Source: Comamonas sp. SCN 67-35 (GTDB taxonomy: Bacteria > Pseudomonadota > Gammaproteobacteria > Burkholderiales > Burkholderiaceae_C). Taken from it: a stretch of 64,000 bases of DNA. The stretch's first letter is position 1. Each line of letters begins with the position of its first letter. The notes under the pieces are model-generated. The model saw only the letters and a program-made list of their open reading frames with translations. It had not been told where the DNA came from and did no database searches. Made by a program: the position numbers and the translations under genes. The DNA lies in NCBI GenBank assembly GCA_001725255.1, contig MEFV01000011.1, positions 1 to 64,000 of the forward strand, read 5' to 3'. This document shows positions 49,675 through 58,252 of the stretch, one piece after another.

Positions 49675-50745
49675 TCAAGCGTCGAGGTTGCCGGGTGTGA
49701 GCACTTGGCGGCCGACCGCCTTGCCTTCTTCCAGTGCCAGCAATGCAGTAAAAGCCTTGCTGAAATGCATGCATGTGGTAGCGACGGGAGGCAGATGCTT
49801 GTCTTTCACAAGGGCGATCAGTTCCTGGAGTTCGCGCAGATTACCCACATAAGTGCCCTGATACGTCATGGCCTTCAGTACCATGAACGGGGTGGATATG
49901 TCGATGTGACCACCGAACAGGCCGATCTGCACCAGTTGTCCCCCTTTGGTGAGCATATCCTGGCCTGCCTGTATGGTCTGACTCGATCCAACGCAATCGA
50001 TGATCGCCCAGACCGCGCCTCCAGCGGCCTTCTTGATTTCGGTGGCGATATCGTCTTTCCGCGGATTGAAAACGGCATCCGCGCCTGCCTGCAGTGCTGC
50101 TGCGTGTTTTGATTCATCGGGATCGATCACGAGCACGCCCGCACCACCCAGAGCCTTGATCAGCGTAATGGCCATCAGCCCCAGGCCACCGGCGCCAAAC
50201 AATACCACTTTCTCGTCTTTGAGAACCTGTTCTTTGATCTTCCGGATTGCGCTGTAAGTCGTAAGACCTGAGCAGGCATAGGGAGCCGCCTGCACCGGCG
50301 ACATGTCGCCGATATCCACCAGATAACGCGAATCCGAGACGAGAACGTAATCGGAATAACCACCAGGCTGGTAGATTCCCAAGGATTTTCCATTCAGGCA
50401 TAGATTCTCGTCACCTCTACGGCAGACCTTGCATTCACCGCAGCCGTGCCACGGGTAAATGACGTAATTTTTTCCTATTTCTATATTCTTGACCTTGTCA
50501 CCCACGGCGACCACTTCTCCTGCGATTTCGTGGCCTGGTGTCAGTGGCAGTTTCATGCCACGGTCCATCATCGAAAGTGTCTTGCCATTTCCCAGATCAT
50601 AGGTGCCGTGCCATATGTGGAGATCCGAATGGCACACACCAGCTGCCAGCACACGCACCAGCACCTGATGGTCTTCAGGCTGAGGAGTTGGATGTTCGGT
50701 GCGGACCAGAGGTTTTTTCAATTCAACGATATCGAAACTGATCAT
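49675..50745 (-). CDS. Zinc-dependent alcohol dehydrogenase
   Basis: A 356-residue medium-chain dehydrogenase. Catalytic zinc ligands lie in AAGVCHSDLHIWHG and LTPGHEIAGEVVAVGD; structural zinc cysteines in HGCGECKVCRRGDENLC; the NAD motif is VVLFGAGGLGLMAITLIKAL. It oxidises an alcohol to an aldehyde with NAD(P). It is the last gene of the lower-GC operon, 79 bp after the aldehyde dehydrogenase. The pair suggests stepwise oxidation of an alcohol to an acid. Confidence 0.93.
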   Translation of the reverse strand: MISFDIVELKKPLVRTEHPTPQPEDHQVLVRVLAAGVCHSDLHIWHGTYDLGNGKTLSMMDRGMKLPLTPGHEIAGEVVAVGDKVKNIEIGKNYVIYPWHGCGECKVCRRGDENLCLNGKSLGIYQPGGYSDYVLVSDSRYLVDIGDMSPVQAAPYACSGLTTYSAIRKIKEQVLKDEKVVLFGAGGLGLMAITLIKALGGAGVLVIDPDESKHAAALQAGADAVFNPRKDDIATEIKKAAGGAVWAIIDCVGSSQTIQAGQDMLTKGGQLVQIGLFGGHIDISTPFMVLKAMTYQGTYVGNLRELQELIALVKDKHLPPVATTCMHFSKAFTALLALEEGKAVGRQVLTPGNLDA

Positions 50746-50824
50746 TTGTCTCTCCTGTTGGCGGAAAATTTAATCGATGATCAAGATGGTTGAGAATCGA
50801 TCAATTCGGGTTGCGTTTAAATAT

Positions 50825-52261
50825 TTATTCCCCATGGTATTGCACCACGGTCTTGACAATACAGAACTCTTCCAGGGCAAGGAAACCTTTCTCGCGCCCA
50901 TGCCCGCTTTTTTTATAGCCTCCGAAAGGCAGCTCCACCCCACCGCCGGCGCCATAACAGTTCAGATAAACCTGGCCGCACTGCATCTTCTTGGCCATGC
51001 GCGTCTGGCGTCCGCCGTCGCGTGTCCAGATGCCAGCGAGCAATCCGAACTCGGTGGCGTTGGCCAGGCGCACCGCGTCCTCCTCGTCGGTGAACGGCAT
51101 GGCCGAAAGCACCGGGCCGAAAACCTCGCTGCAGGCCAGCTGATGATCGCGCGGCACCGGGCCGAACAATGTCGGAGCGACGTAATAGCCGCCATCGGGC
51201 ACGCCGTCGGCCACCTTGCCCTGCGCCAGCACCTGGATGCCGGAATCCTTGGCACGCCGGATGAAGCCTTCGACGCGCTCTTTTTGTGCGCGGTTGATCA
51301 GCGGACCACATTCCCGGTCCATGGCCGGGGTGCCGGCTGCCGTTTGCGCAAAGCGCTCTGCGACCATGGCGATGAAGCGGTCGTAAATGCTTTGCTGCAC
51401 CAGCAGCCGACTGCCGGCCGAGCAGGTCTGGCCGCCATTTTGGGTGATGGCGCGGATGACGAACTGCACGGCACGGTCGAGATCGGCGTCCTCGAACACA
51501 ACCTGCGGCGACTTGCCGCCAAGCTCGAGCACGCACTTGATCAGGCTGTCGGCGGCGGCCTTCTGCACGAGGGTGCCGACTTCGGGGGAACCGGTGAAGG
51601 TGATCAGGTTGATGTCGGGGTGCGCGCTCAGCGCCGCGCCCGCTTCTTCGCCCAGGCCGGTGACGATGTTGAGCGCGCCGTCGGGCAGGCCCGCCTCCTT
51701 GGCGATAGCGGCAAATGCCAGCGGCGTCAGGCAGGCGTCCTCAGAGGGCTTGAGCACGGCGGCGTTGCCCATGGCCAGCGCCGGCACGACCGAGCGGCCG
51801 AACATTTGCGCCGGGTAGTTCCAGGGCAGGATATGGGCCGTGACGCCGTAGGGCTCGCGCAGCACGACGACGTGGAAATCGTTCATGTAGGGGATGTGCT
51901 GGCCGTGCACCTTGTCGGCCGCGCCGCCGTAGAACTCGCAGTAGCGCGCCGCGACCTGGATGTCGGCGCGCGCCTGCGAGAGCGGCTTGCCGGTATCGCG
52001 CGCCTCCAGCTGCGCCAGCTCTTCGGCGCGCGCGAGGATGAGCGCGGACATGCGGCTCAGGATGCGCCCGCGCTCTGTGGCCGTCATTTTTCCCCAGGCG
52101 CCGGAGAGCGTGGCGCGTGCCGCGGCCACGGCGTGGTTGACGTCCTCGGTTACGCTGCGCGCAATCTCGTCGAACACTTCCCCGGTGCTGGGGTCATGGA
52201 CGGGCAGTGTCTGCCCGGATGCCGCAGCCACCCATTGGCCGTTGATGAAATTCTTCTGCAT
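50825..52261 (-). CDS. NAD-dependent aldehyde dehydrogenase
   Basis: A 478-residue ALDH-superfamily enzyme. It has the cofactor motif ITFTGSPEVGTLVQ, the glutamate motif VLELGGKSPQVVF, the nucleophile in QNGGQTCSAGSRLLVQQ and the late SEVFGPVLSAMPFTDEEDAV. It oxidises an aldehyde to an acid; substrate unknown. I used the ATG at 52261 (MQKNFINGQWV), with AAAGGA upstream; a second ATG two codons earlier is equally possible. It lies 47 bp downstream of the ABC ATPase gene. Confidence 0.92.
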   Translation of the reverse strand: MQKNFINGQWVAAASGQTLPVHDPSTGEVFDEIARSVTEDVNHAVAAARATLSGAWGKMTATERGRILSRMSALILARAEELAQLEARDTGKPLSQARADIQVAARYCEFYGGAADKVHGQHIPYMNDFHVVVLREPYGVTAHILPWNYPAQMFGRSVVPALAMGNAAVLKPSEDACLTPLAFAAIAKEAGLPDGALNIVTGLGEEAGAALSAHPDINLITFTGSPEVGTLVQKAAADSLIKCVLELGGKSPQVVFEDADLDRAVQFVIRAITQNGGQTCSAGSRLLVQQSIYDRFIAMVAERFAQTAAGTPAMDRECGPLINRAQKERVEGFIRRAKDSGIQVLAQGKVADGVPDGGYYVAPTLFGPVPRDHQLACSEVFGPVLSAMPFTDEEDAVRLANATEFGLLAGIWTRDGGRQTRMAKKMQCGQVYLNCYGAGGGVELPFGGYKKSGHGREKGFLALEEFCIVKTVVQYHGE

Positions 52262-52308
52262 GGTCATTATTCCTTTAAACAATAGGTTTGCATCCGCCGC
52301 GATGAATA

Positions 52309-53814
52309 TCAATGGATGGAGGCGTACATGATTTTTTCCTCCGTTGCCTCCAGGCCGTTGAATTCTTCGACGATCCGCCCCTGGCGAGAGACCAGGATGC
52401 GGTCGGAGAGCAGCATGACTTCCGGCAGGTAGGAGGAGATCACGACCACCGCCAATCCTTCATCGGCAAGCCTGCGGATGATCTCGTGGATCTCCGCCAC
52501 GGCTCCCACATCAACACCGCGCGTGGGTTCATCGAATATCACCAGCCTGGGATTCTGGATAAGCGATTTGGCAATCACGACCTTTTGCTGGTTGCCGCCG
52601 GATAGTTCGATGACGCTGGCCTCGGCCGTCACCGAGCGGATATTGAGTTTCTGGCGCCAATCGTGGCCGATCTTCTTTTCCTCGCTGCTGGAGGTCAGCA
52701 ACCGCTCCAGCCGCTCCTTGGCGAGCACGCCCGCGTAGATGTTGCGCGAGATGGACATGGTTTCAAAGAAGCCATCGACCTTGCGGTCCTCGGTGATGTA
52801 GGCAATACCCGCAGCCACGGCAGGCGCCGGCACCCGATAGCGCACGGGATGATCATTGAAGATGACCTTGCCTCCATGGGTGTAATCGCGCTTGATCACC
52901 CCCGCAACGACCTTGAAGGTCTCCGTGCGGCCCGAGCCGATCAGACCGAATACCCCGGTAATCTGGCCGGCAAACACCGAGAACGACGTGTTCCTGACCA
53001 TGGTGCCCATGCGCAGGTTCTGCACGCTGAGGACCCGCTTGCCGGCGGGGCGCACGGTTTCCTTCTTGCCGTACAAAGTGTTGGAAAGGTCGCGACCCAC
53101 CATGGCGCGGATAATGCGTTCCCGATTGAAATTGACGGTGTCGTCTGAGATGATCAATTTGCCGTCGCGCATGATGGTGATCCGGTCAGAGATTTCCAGT
53201 GCTTCCTCCAGCGCGTGCGAAATGAAAATGATGGATACGCCGTTTTTTTTCAAATTGCGGATCAAATCGAAGAAATAGCGCTTTTCCTCGGGAGTCAGCG
53301 TCGCCGTCGGTTCGTCGAAAATGATGACCCGTGCCTTGTGCAGTACGGCGCGGGCGATTTCGACCATCTGCTTCTGCGCTGCACCGAGTTCGCTCACGGT
53401 CTTGGTCGGATCGACATTGAAATTGAGCGACTGCAGCAACTGCTGCGAGGCGATGTACACCGCGCGCAGGCGATTGAAGAGTTTTTCGTTGCCGAGATAG
53501 AGGTTCTGCCCCACCGTCATCGTTGGCACCAGGCTGGTCTCCTGGAACACCATGGCGATTCCTTCGGCCTGGGCCTCCACAGGGTTGCGGAACTGCACAT
53601 TTTTGCCATCGAGAGCCATTTCGCCGTCGGTTGGCTCGACCACGCCGGCCATGATCTTGGTCAACGTGGACTTTCCGGCACCGTTTTCGCCGCATAGAGC
53701 ATGCACCTCACCCTTCTGCAGGGTGAAGTCGACACCTTCGACCGCCGGTACGCCACCGTATTTCTTTGTGATGCCCTTGAGTTCCAGAATTGGCGTCATA
53801 ACCGTATCCATCAT
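52309..53814 (-). CDS. Sugar-type ABC transporter ATPase (two-domain, RbsA/MglA-like)
   Basis: A 501-residue protein with two ATPase domains. Domain one has Walker A CGENGAGKSTLTKIMAGV, the signature-like ELGAAQKQMVEIARAV and Walker B VIIFDEPTATLTPEEK. Domain two has a degenerate GLIGSGRTETFKVVAG Walker A, signature ELSGGNQQKVVIAKSL and Walker B LVIFDEPTRGVDVGA. This is the carbohydrate-uptake class 2 layout. It overlaps the end of the SMP-30-like gene by ATGA, so they are translationally coupled, and it serves the two permeases upstream. Confidence 0.94.
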   Translation of the reverse strand: MMDTVMTPILELKGITKKYGGVPAVEGVDFTLQKGEVHALCGENGAGKSTLTKIMAGVVEPTDGEMALDGKNVQFRNPVEAQAEGIAMVFQETSLVPTMTVGQNLYLGNEKLFNRLRAVYIASQQLLQSLNFNVDPTKTVSELGAAQKQMVEIARAVLHKARVIIFDEPTATLTPEEKRYFFDLIRNLKKNGVSIIFISHALEEALEISDRITIMRDGKLIISDDTVNFNRERIIRAMVGRDLSNTLYGKKETVRPAGKRVLSVQNLRMGTMVRNTSFSVFAGQITGVFGLIGSGRTETFKVVAGVIKRDYTHGGKVIFNDHPVRYRVPAPAVAAGIAYITEDRKVDGFFETMSISRNIYAGVLAKERLERLLTSSSEEKKIGHDWRQKLNIRSVTAEASVIELSGGNQQKVVIAKSLIQNPRLVIFDEPTRGVDVGAVAEIHEIIRRLADEGLAVVVISSYLPEVMLLSDRILVSRQGRIVEEFNGLEATEEKIMYASIH

Positions 53815-54893
53815 TGAATGTCAGACAGGGGGAGGCGCAATACCCGGCCTGCTCCCTTGGACAAGACCAGCAACGCATCGTTGAACTCGGCCACTGCCGT
53901 GATCCCGTGGTGCATGCCGCCGACGCGGCTGTGCAGCGAATACTGCGGCTCGAAGCTGGCGTTCAGTCGAACCACCAGGCCGTAGGAGCGCGCCGGAGCC
54001 CAGGGTTTGAGAATTCCCATCTGGCGCACCCCGCCCTGCTGCATGGGCTCGAAGAAGTCGCGTCCCGAGCTCAGCGCTGGCGCGATCCAGTACTTCGGGT
54101 CGACCTGGGCCATCATTTCGTTCTTGAAGCCGGTCTCCCGCAGGACGAATTCGATGAGCTGATTGCGTGGGGCAAACACGGCCAGCCAGTACCCGCCCGC
54201 CCTTGCGCGGGTCAGGCGCGCCGGATAGCCTGGCAAGTCCTGGTAGATGCTGCGTGTCCCTCCCTGTTCGATCTGAACGATGCGATGGGCCCAGGATTCC
54301 GAGGTGAAGACAGCCCCGCGTGCGTCCACCAGCGCGCCGTAGGCGTATTTCAGGCCTTGCCCGAGGACGTGCAACTGGTCGCGTTCAGGGGAGTATTGCA
54401 GTACCCGGCCGCTGGCACCGTCACTGAGCAAATCCCTGGACCACTGCTCGTACGCGTGTCTGCCCGAGCCTTCACTGATGATGATGGAGCCGTCAGGGTG
54501 CTCGCACAGCGCATTGATGCAGCCTGCGAAGGATGCGCTGGACAGCCGGTATTGCCTGCCGTCCAGCCGCCCGCCGATGAAGTGCAGGCTGCCGCAGGTG
54601 GCCGCCACCAGCCCATCGCGGTAGGCTGCCAGAGCCTGGATGGGCTCGTCCAGGGTGGCGAGGGTGGCGGCCTGCCCTGCCTCGCCGAGTGCCAGCACCG
54701 CGGTGCCGCTGGCCACCGCAAGGCGACCGTCGGAGGTCACGCAAAGATCCTCGAGGCCGTCGGCTTCGAAGAAAACAGCCGCGTTTTCGAGGATATGGTT
54801 GGGCTTGAGCGGCCCGTCGAGCACCGGCACCGAGGTGTCCGCTTCGCCCACGCCGAAGAAACGGTCGCGGGCCCGCTTGAGTTGTTTCAACAT
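53811..54893 (-). CDS. Strictosidine-synthase/SMP-30-like beta-propeller protein
   Basis: A 360-residue six-bladed-propeller family protein. It has DGLEDLCVTSDGRLAVASGT, HPDGSIIISEGS, VFTSESWAHRIVQIEQGG and IYQDLPGYPARLTRARAGGY, the last close to the DLPGYPDN motif of strictosidine synthase-like and paraoxonase-like proteins. The usual Asn after PGYP is replaced (PARL). It shares this architecture with the C-terminal half of the neighbouring fusion protein. A lactone or ester hydrolase acting on the imported compound is plausible. No signal peptide is evident. It lies 3 bp downstream of the fusion gene. Confidence 0.75.
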   Translation of the reverse strand: MLKQLKRARDRFFGVGEADTSVPVLDGPLKPNHILENAAVFFEADGLEDLCVTSDGRLAVASGTAVLALGEAGQAATLATLDEPIQALAAYRDGLVAATCGSLHFIGGRLDGRQYRLSSASFAGCINALCEHPDGSIIISEGSGRHAYEQWSRDLLSDGASGRVLQYSPERDQLHVLGQGLKYAYGALVDARGAVFTSESWAHRIVQIEQGGTRSIYQDLPGYPARLTRARAGGYWLAVFAPRNQLIEFVLRETGFKNEMMAQVDPKYWIAPALSSGRDFFEPMQQGGVRQMGILKPWAPARSYGLVVRLNASFEPQYSLHSRVGGMHHGITAVAEFNDALLVLSKGAGRVLRLPLSDIQ

Positions 54894-54896
54894 GGC

Positions 54897-57014
54897 TTAC
54901 CCCGCGCTGATCGGATGTTGGATGAACTGCGGATCGGCGCCCTCCAGACGCAGTCGCCCGATACGGTTATTGGAGATGCCGCCCAGGTAGAGGTAGCCCC
55001 TGTGCTCGCGCATCGAGGTGATCATCGGATGGTTCTCGCCGCCCTTGTCCCAGTACGACTCGAGCACGGTGCCGTTCAGATCGCACTTGATGACGCAGCC
55101 GACGTTGATGTTGGGCGATATCCATTCGTCCTGCCCCAGGCGCTTGACCATGCGGCGCCTGAATCCCGGCCAGCGCATCGCCAGGTCGAAGGACGGCCCC
55201 CTCATGCCCATGAGGGCGATCCAGAAATGACCGTCCGAGGCGCGGTTGATGTTGTCGGGATAGCCTGGCAGGTCGGGGATCACCACCTGCACCTTGCCCT
55301 TGTCAGGCCCGTCGAACCAGTAGCGGCTGATGCGGCAGGCCCAGCTTTCGGCGAACAGCAGCGATTGCCCGTCGCCCGCCATGCAGATGCCGTTGGGGAA
55401 GACCAGATTCTTCAGCACCGTCTGGGTTTTGTCGGTCCTGGGATCGTAGCAGATGATGCGTCCGTTGCCGCGCGCCTCCAGGCTGTCGATCGGCCACTCG
55501 CCCATTTCGTAGCGGATGGTCGCCTCGGAGAAGAAGATGCGGCCGTCCGGCGCGATGTCCAGATCGTCGGCCAGACGCAGGCGGCTGTCGTCGTTGACGG
55601 TGTTCCAGGAGCGGTTGGTCTCGTCGGTGACCTTTTCCACGGCCCGATTGGCCCGCCCGACCCGGTACAGGCCCATGCCGCCGACGCAGACGTACAAGTC
55701 CCCGGTGGCGTCGAAGGCCATCCCCAGCGGCTGACCGCCGATGTGGGCGTAGACCTCCATGCGAGTGTAATCCGGCGCATGGAACTTCATGATGTCACCG
55801 TGGCGCGTGCCGCAGTACAAGTGGTCGTCCGCATCCAGAATCACGTCTTCCGGCGACTCGACCTGCCCCAGGCCAATCAGTTCGATGTTGCCCAGCTTGT
55901 CGTTGACCGCGTAGGGCGTTCCAGGAGCGATCGATGCAGCCTTCGGCATCGGGAGGTAGCCCGGACTCACGTACAACTCGCGAATAGCCTTGCCCCGGTT
56001 CTTGAACCAGCGGATATCCAGGGTCACCGCGGCAATCATGATGGCGCCCAGCGCAATGCGGATATAGCCCGCCTGTACCGCCAGGCCGCGCAGGCTGTTG
56101 GTGACGATCAGGATGATCAGGGTACCGAGTACGGCCTTCATCGCCGAACCTTTGCCTCCACCGAGACGGATGCCGCCGAGCAGGGCCGCAGCCAGCACGA
56201 CGATTTCCAGCCCCAGGCCGGTATCGGCGCTACTGCTGTCCACCCGTGCGCCGAACAGCACTGCGGCGATGCCGGCAAAGACGCCCGAGGCCACATAGGC
56301 CAGCGCCGCGATGCGGTTCACGGGCAGGCCCGAGTTGTAGGCGGACCGCCGCGAACCACCGACGGCGAGCAGGCGCCAGCCACCGCGCATCCGCGTCAGG
56401 AATAGGTGGAAACCGACGGCGACGACAGCAAAGATCCAGGTGGCAACCGGGAGGCTGAGTACCTTGCCGCTGCCCAGGTAATCCCAAAGCTCCGACTCAG
56501 GCAGCGTCGATGCGATGCCGACGGCCCACTTGAACTGAATCAGGTTGTAGATCGCACGCAAAACGATCAGGGTCACCAGGGTGGTCAGGAAGGCGCGCAG
56601 CTTGAGGTAGCCGATCAGCACGCCATTGACCGCTCCCAGAGCGGCTCCCATCAGCAAGGTGGCGCCAATCGACGCGGCAGCCGGCCATTCCTGGACATGG
56701 ATCAGATAGAGCACGAGCACGTTGCAGATCGCATAAATCGATCCCACGCTCAGGTCTATGCCGCCGACGATCAGCACGATGGCCATGCCCAGCACAATGA
56801 AACCCAGTTCGCTGCCTTCCTGGAGAAAACCGGAAATCGTCGTGAAAGAGAGGAAATTCTCGACGATGGATGCAAAAACCGCGATCACCAGCACGAGTAC
56901 CAGCAATGGAACCGCCGTCTCCATCCAGTTCTTGGAAAGCAGTTCACCTATTGCGCGATCAGGCCAATATTTGTAGCGCAATCTATTGAATGCGTCAGAT
57001 GATTCCATTGACAT
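54897..57014 (-). CDS. ABC sugar permease fused to a strictosidine-synthase/SMP-30-like propeller
   Basis: A 705-residue fusion. Residues about 35-340 are an RbsC/MglC-type permease with several membrane segments (MAIVLIVGGIDLSVGSIYAI, RLLAVGGSRRSAYNSGLPVN, VVLAAALLGGIRLGGGKGSA). After a linker near 340-370 comes a propeller domain: GQVESPEDVILDADDHLYCG, DLYVCVGGMGLYRVG, RLADDLDIAPDGRIFFSE and VIPDLPGYPDNINRASDGHF. The frame is uninterrupted and there is no internal ribosome site or start that would clearly separate two genes. The C-terminal domain would face the cytoplasm or periplasm depending on the final helix. The rest of the transporter is encoded around it. Confidence 0.88.
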   Translation of the reverse strand: MSMESSDAFNRLRYKYWPDRAIGELLSKNWMETAVPLLVLVLVIAVFASIVENFLSFTTISGFLQEGSELGFIVLGMAIVLIVGGIDLSVGSIYAICNVLVLYLIHVQEWPAAASIGATLLMGAALGAVNGVLIGYLKLRAFLTTLVTLIVLRAIYNLIQFKWAVGIASTLPESELWDYLGSGKVLSLPVATWIFAVVAVGFHLFLTRMRGGWRLLAVGGSRRSAYNSGLPVNRIAALAYVASGVFAGIAAVLFGARVDSSSADTGLGLEIVVLAAALLGGIRLGGGKGSAMKAVLGTLIILIVTNSLRGLAVQAGYIRIALGAIMIAAVTLDIRWFKNRGKAIRELYVSPGYLPMPKAASIAPGTPYAVNDKLGNIELIGLGQVESPEDVILDADDHLYCGTRHGDIMKFHAPDYTRMEVYAHIGGQPLGMAFDATGDLYVCVGGMGLYRVGRANRAVEKVTDETNRSWNTVNDDSRLRLADDLDIAPDGRIFFSEATIRYEMGEWPIDSLEARGNGRIICYDPRTDKTQTVLKNLVFPNGICMAGDGQSLLFAESWACRISRYWFDGPDKGKVQVVIPDLPGYPDNINRASDGHFWIALMGMRGPSFDLAMRWPGFRRRMVKRLGQDEWISPNINVGCVIKCDLNGTVLESYWDKGGENHPMITSMREHRGYLYLGGISNNRIGRLRLEGADPQFIQHPISAG

Positions 57015-57110
57015 ATCGGATATCAGCCACTCTGGTTGTTAGATACACTTGTTCTCGTGCTTGGGAATGCACCAGCTCGGTTTATTTCGGGTATGAAATG
57101 AGGGAAAGAC

Positions 57111-57133
57111 GAAGGCGCCGCAGGGGCACCTTC
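57111..57133 (-). terminator. Intercistronic stem-loop between binding-protein and permease-fusion genes
   Basis: On the minus strand a nine-bp stem (GAAGGTGCC / GGCGCCTTC, one G-U pair) with a five-base loop lies 10 bp after the binding-protein stop. A short pyrimidine run (GTCTTTCCC) follows. Such elements often stabilise the binding-protein mRNA or partly terminate it so that binding protein exceeds permease. The remaining gap up to the fusion gene shows nothing else. Confidence 0.6.
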
Positions 57134-57142
57134 GGCCCTGGA

Positions 57143-58183
57143 TTACTTCAGGGAGTCGATCGTCCAGCACTTGTGGCTGTCGACGTCGGCCTGCGTCAGG
57201 ACGGAGAGCGGCGTGTAATGCGCCACCTTGATCTTCCCCGGCTTGTCGCGCAGTTGCAGTGCCATCTGGATAAGATCGTTGACGTCGCGGCTCTGGCCGG
57301 GCACGTCATAGCTGACGTAATGATCGAAAGCCTTGGTCTGCAAGCCCTTGCACGCCACCTCTCCGCCGCCGCCGCTGGTGGAGACCAGCACCTTGCCCGA
57401 TTTCCCGGCGTCCTTGACGGCCGCACCCGTCGCCAGATCCGGGATGTCCCATACGCCCATGATGGCGCACAGGTCGGGGTGCTGCTTGAGCGTGACCTCG
57501 GTGATCGATTTGGCCTTGGATGAGTCGTAGTTGCCGATCGACTGGCGCGCCACGACCTTGATATCCGGATTCTTGGACAGTACGTTGTTGTAGCCTTCCT
57601 GCATGTAGACCGTCCAGGGGGCTGTGGTCGGGCCATTCAGGATCAATATCTTGCGCGAGGTGTTCGGCCCGCACTGCTTGACGACCCAATCGGCCTGGGT
57701 CTCGCCGATGACGGTCGCGTCGGCACCGGCAAAACCGGTGGTCATCGTCAGGCTCTTCATGTTCAGCTGGATGACGTAGATGCCCGCATCCTCCATCTGC
57801 TTTTCCAGTTTGGCATACGACGTCACGTCGGGGTTCTGGATCACGACCACGTCGGGCTTCGGCTTCTCATTGAGCAGCTGCGTGAGGATTTGAACGCCTG
57901 CGGAAGTATCGAAATTGGCGTTTCTCACCTCGTAGCTGTAGCCCAGCCGTTTGGCCTGGATGCTCATCATCTTGGACCAGCCCTCGGTCAGATCCAGGCC
58001 CATGAACACCGGGACGAAAACCACCCGCTTGTTCTTGAACACCTCGTAATAGTGCGTGCGTTCAGGGTCCTTGATGGCGCCGTCCTGCGCATGCGCCACG
58101 CCGACCATGCCGACCATGGCGGCAAGAGCCAGGGCGAAAAGTGATTTTGTACCCCAACGGGATTTTCTGTTGAACAAGGTCAT
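57143..58183 (-). CDS. Periplasmic sugar-type ABC transporter substrate-binding protein
   Basis: A 346-residue binding protein. A signal peptide (FALALAAMVGMVGVAHA, cleavage before QDG near residue 33) leads into a periplasmic-binding-protein type I domain: FVPVFMGLDLTEGWSKMMSI, DVVVIQNPDVTSYAKLEKQM, ILILNGPTTAPWTVYMQEGY and CAIMGVWDIPDLATGAAVKD. It captures the ligand for the two permeases encoded on either side. The ligand is not deducible; these proteins often bind pentoses, polyols or cyclic polyols. Confidence 0.92.
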   Translation of the reverse strand: MTLFNRKSRWGTKSLFALALAAMVGMVGVAHAQDGAIKDPERTHYYEVFKNKRVVFVPVFMGLDLTEGWSKMMSIQAKRLGYSYEVRNANFDTSAGVQILTQLLNEKPKPDVVVIQNPDVTSYAKLEKQMEDAGIYVIQLNMKSLTMTTGFAGADATVIGETQADWVVKQCGPNTSRKILILNGPTTAPWTVYMQEGYNNVLSKNPDIKVVARQSIGNYDSSKAKSITEVTLKQHPDLCAIMGVWDIPDLATGAAVKDAGKSGKVLVSTSGGGGEVACKGLQTKAFDHYVSYDVPGQSRDVNDLIQMALQLRDKPGKIKVAHYTPLSVLTQADVDSHKCWTIDSLK

Positions 58184-58252
58184 TGCGTCTCCTTCATAAA
58201 TTCACAAAACAATTCATCAACCGGAATGCGGAATTGGATTTCGCTGGTATGG

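Noticed and set aside
53814..56405. An 863-codon plus-strand frame opposite the propeller and fusion genes
   Set aside because: Same situation: antisense shadow of recognisable proteins, no start signal and no domain.
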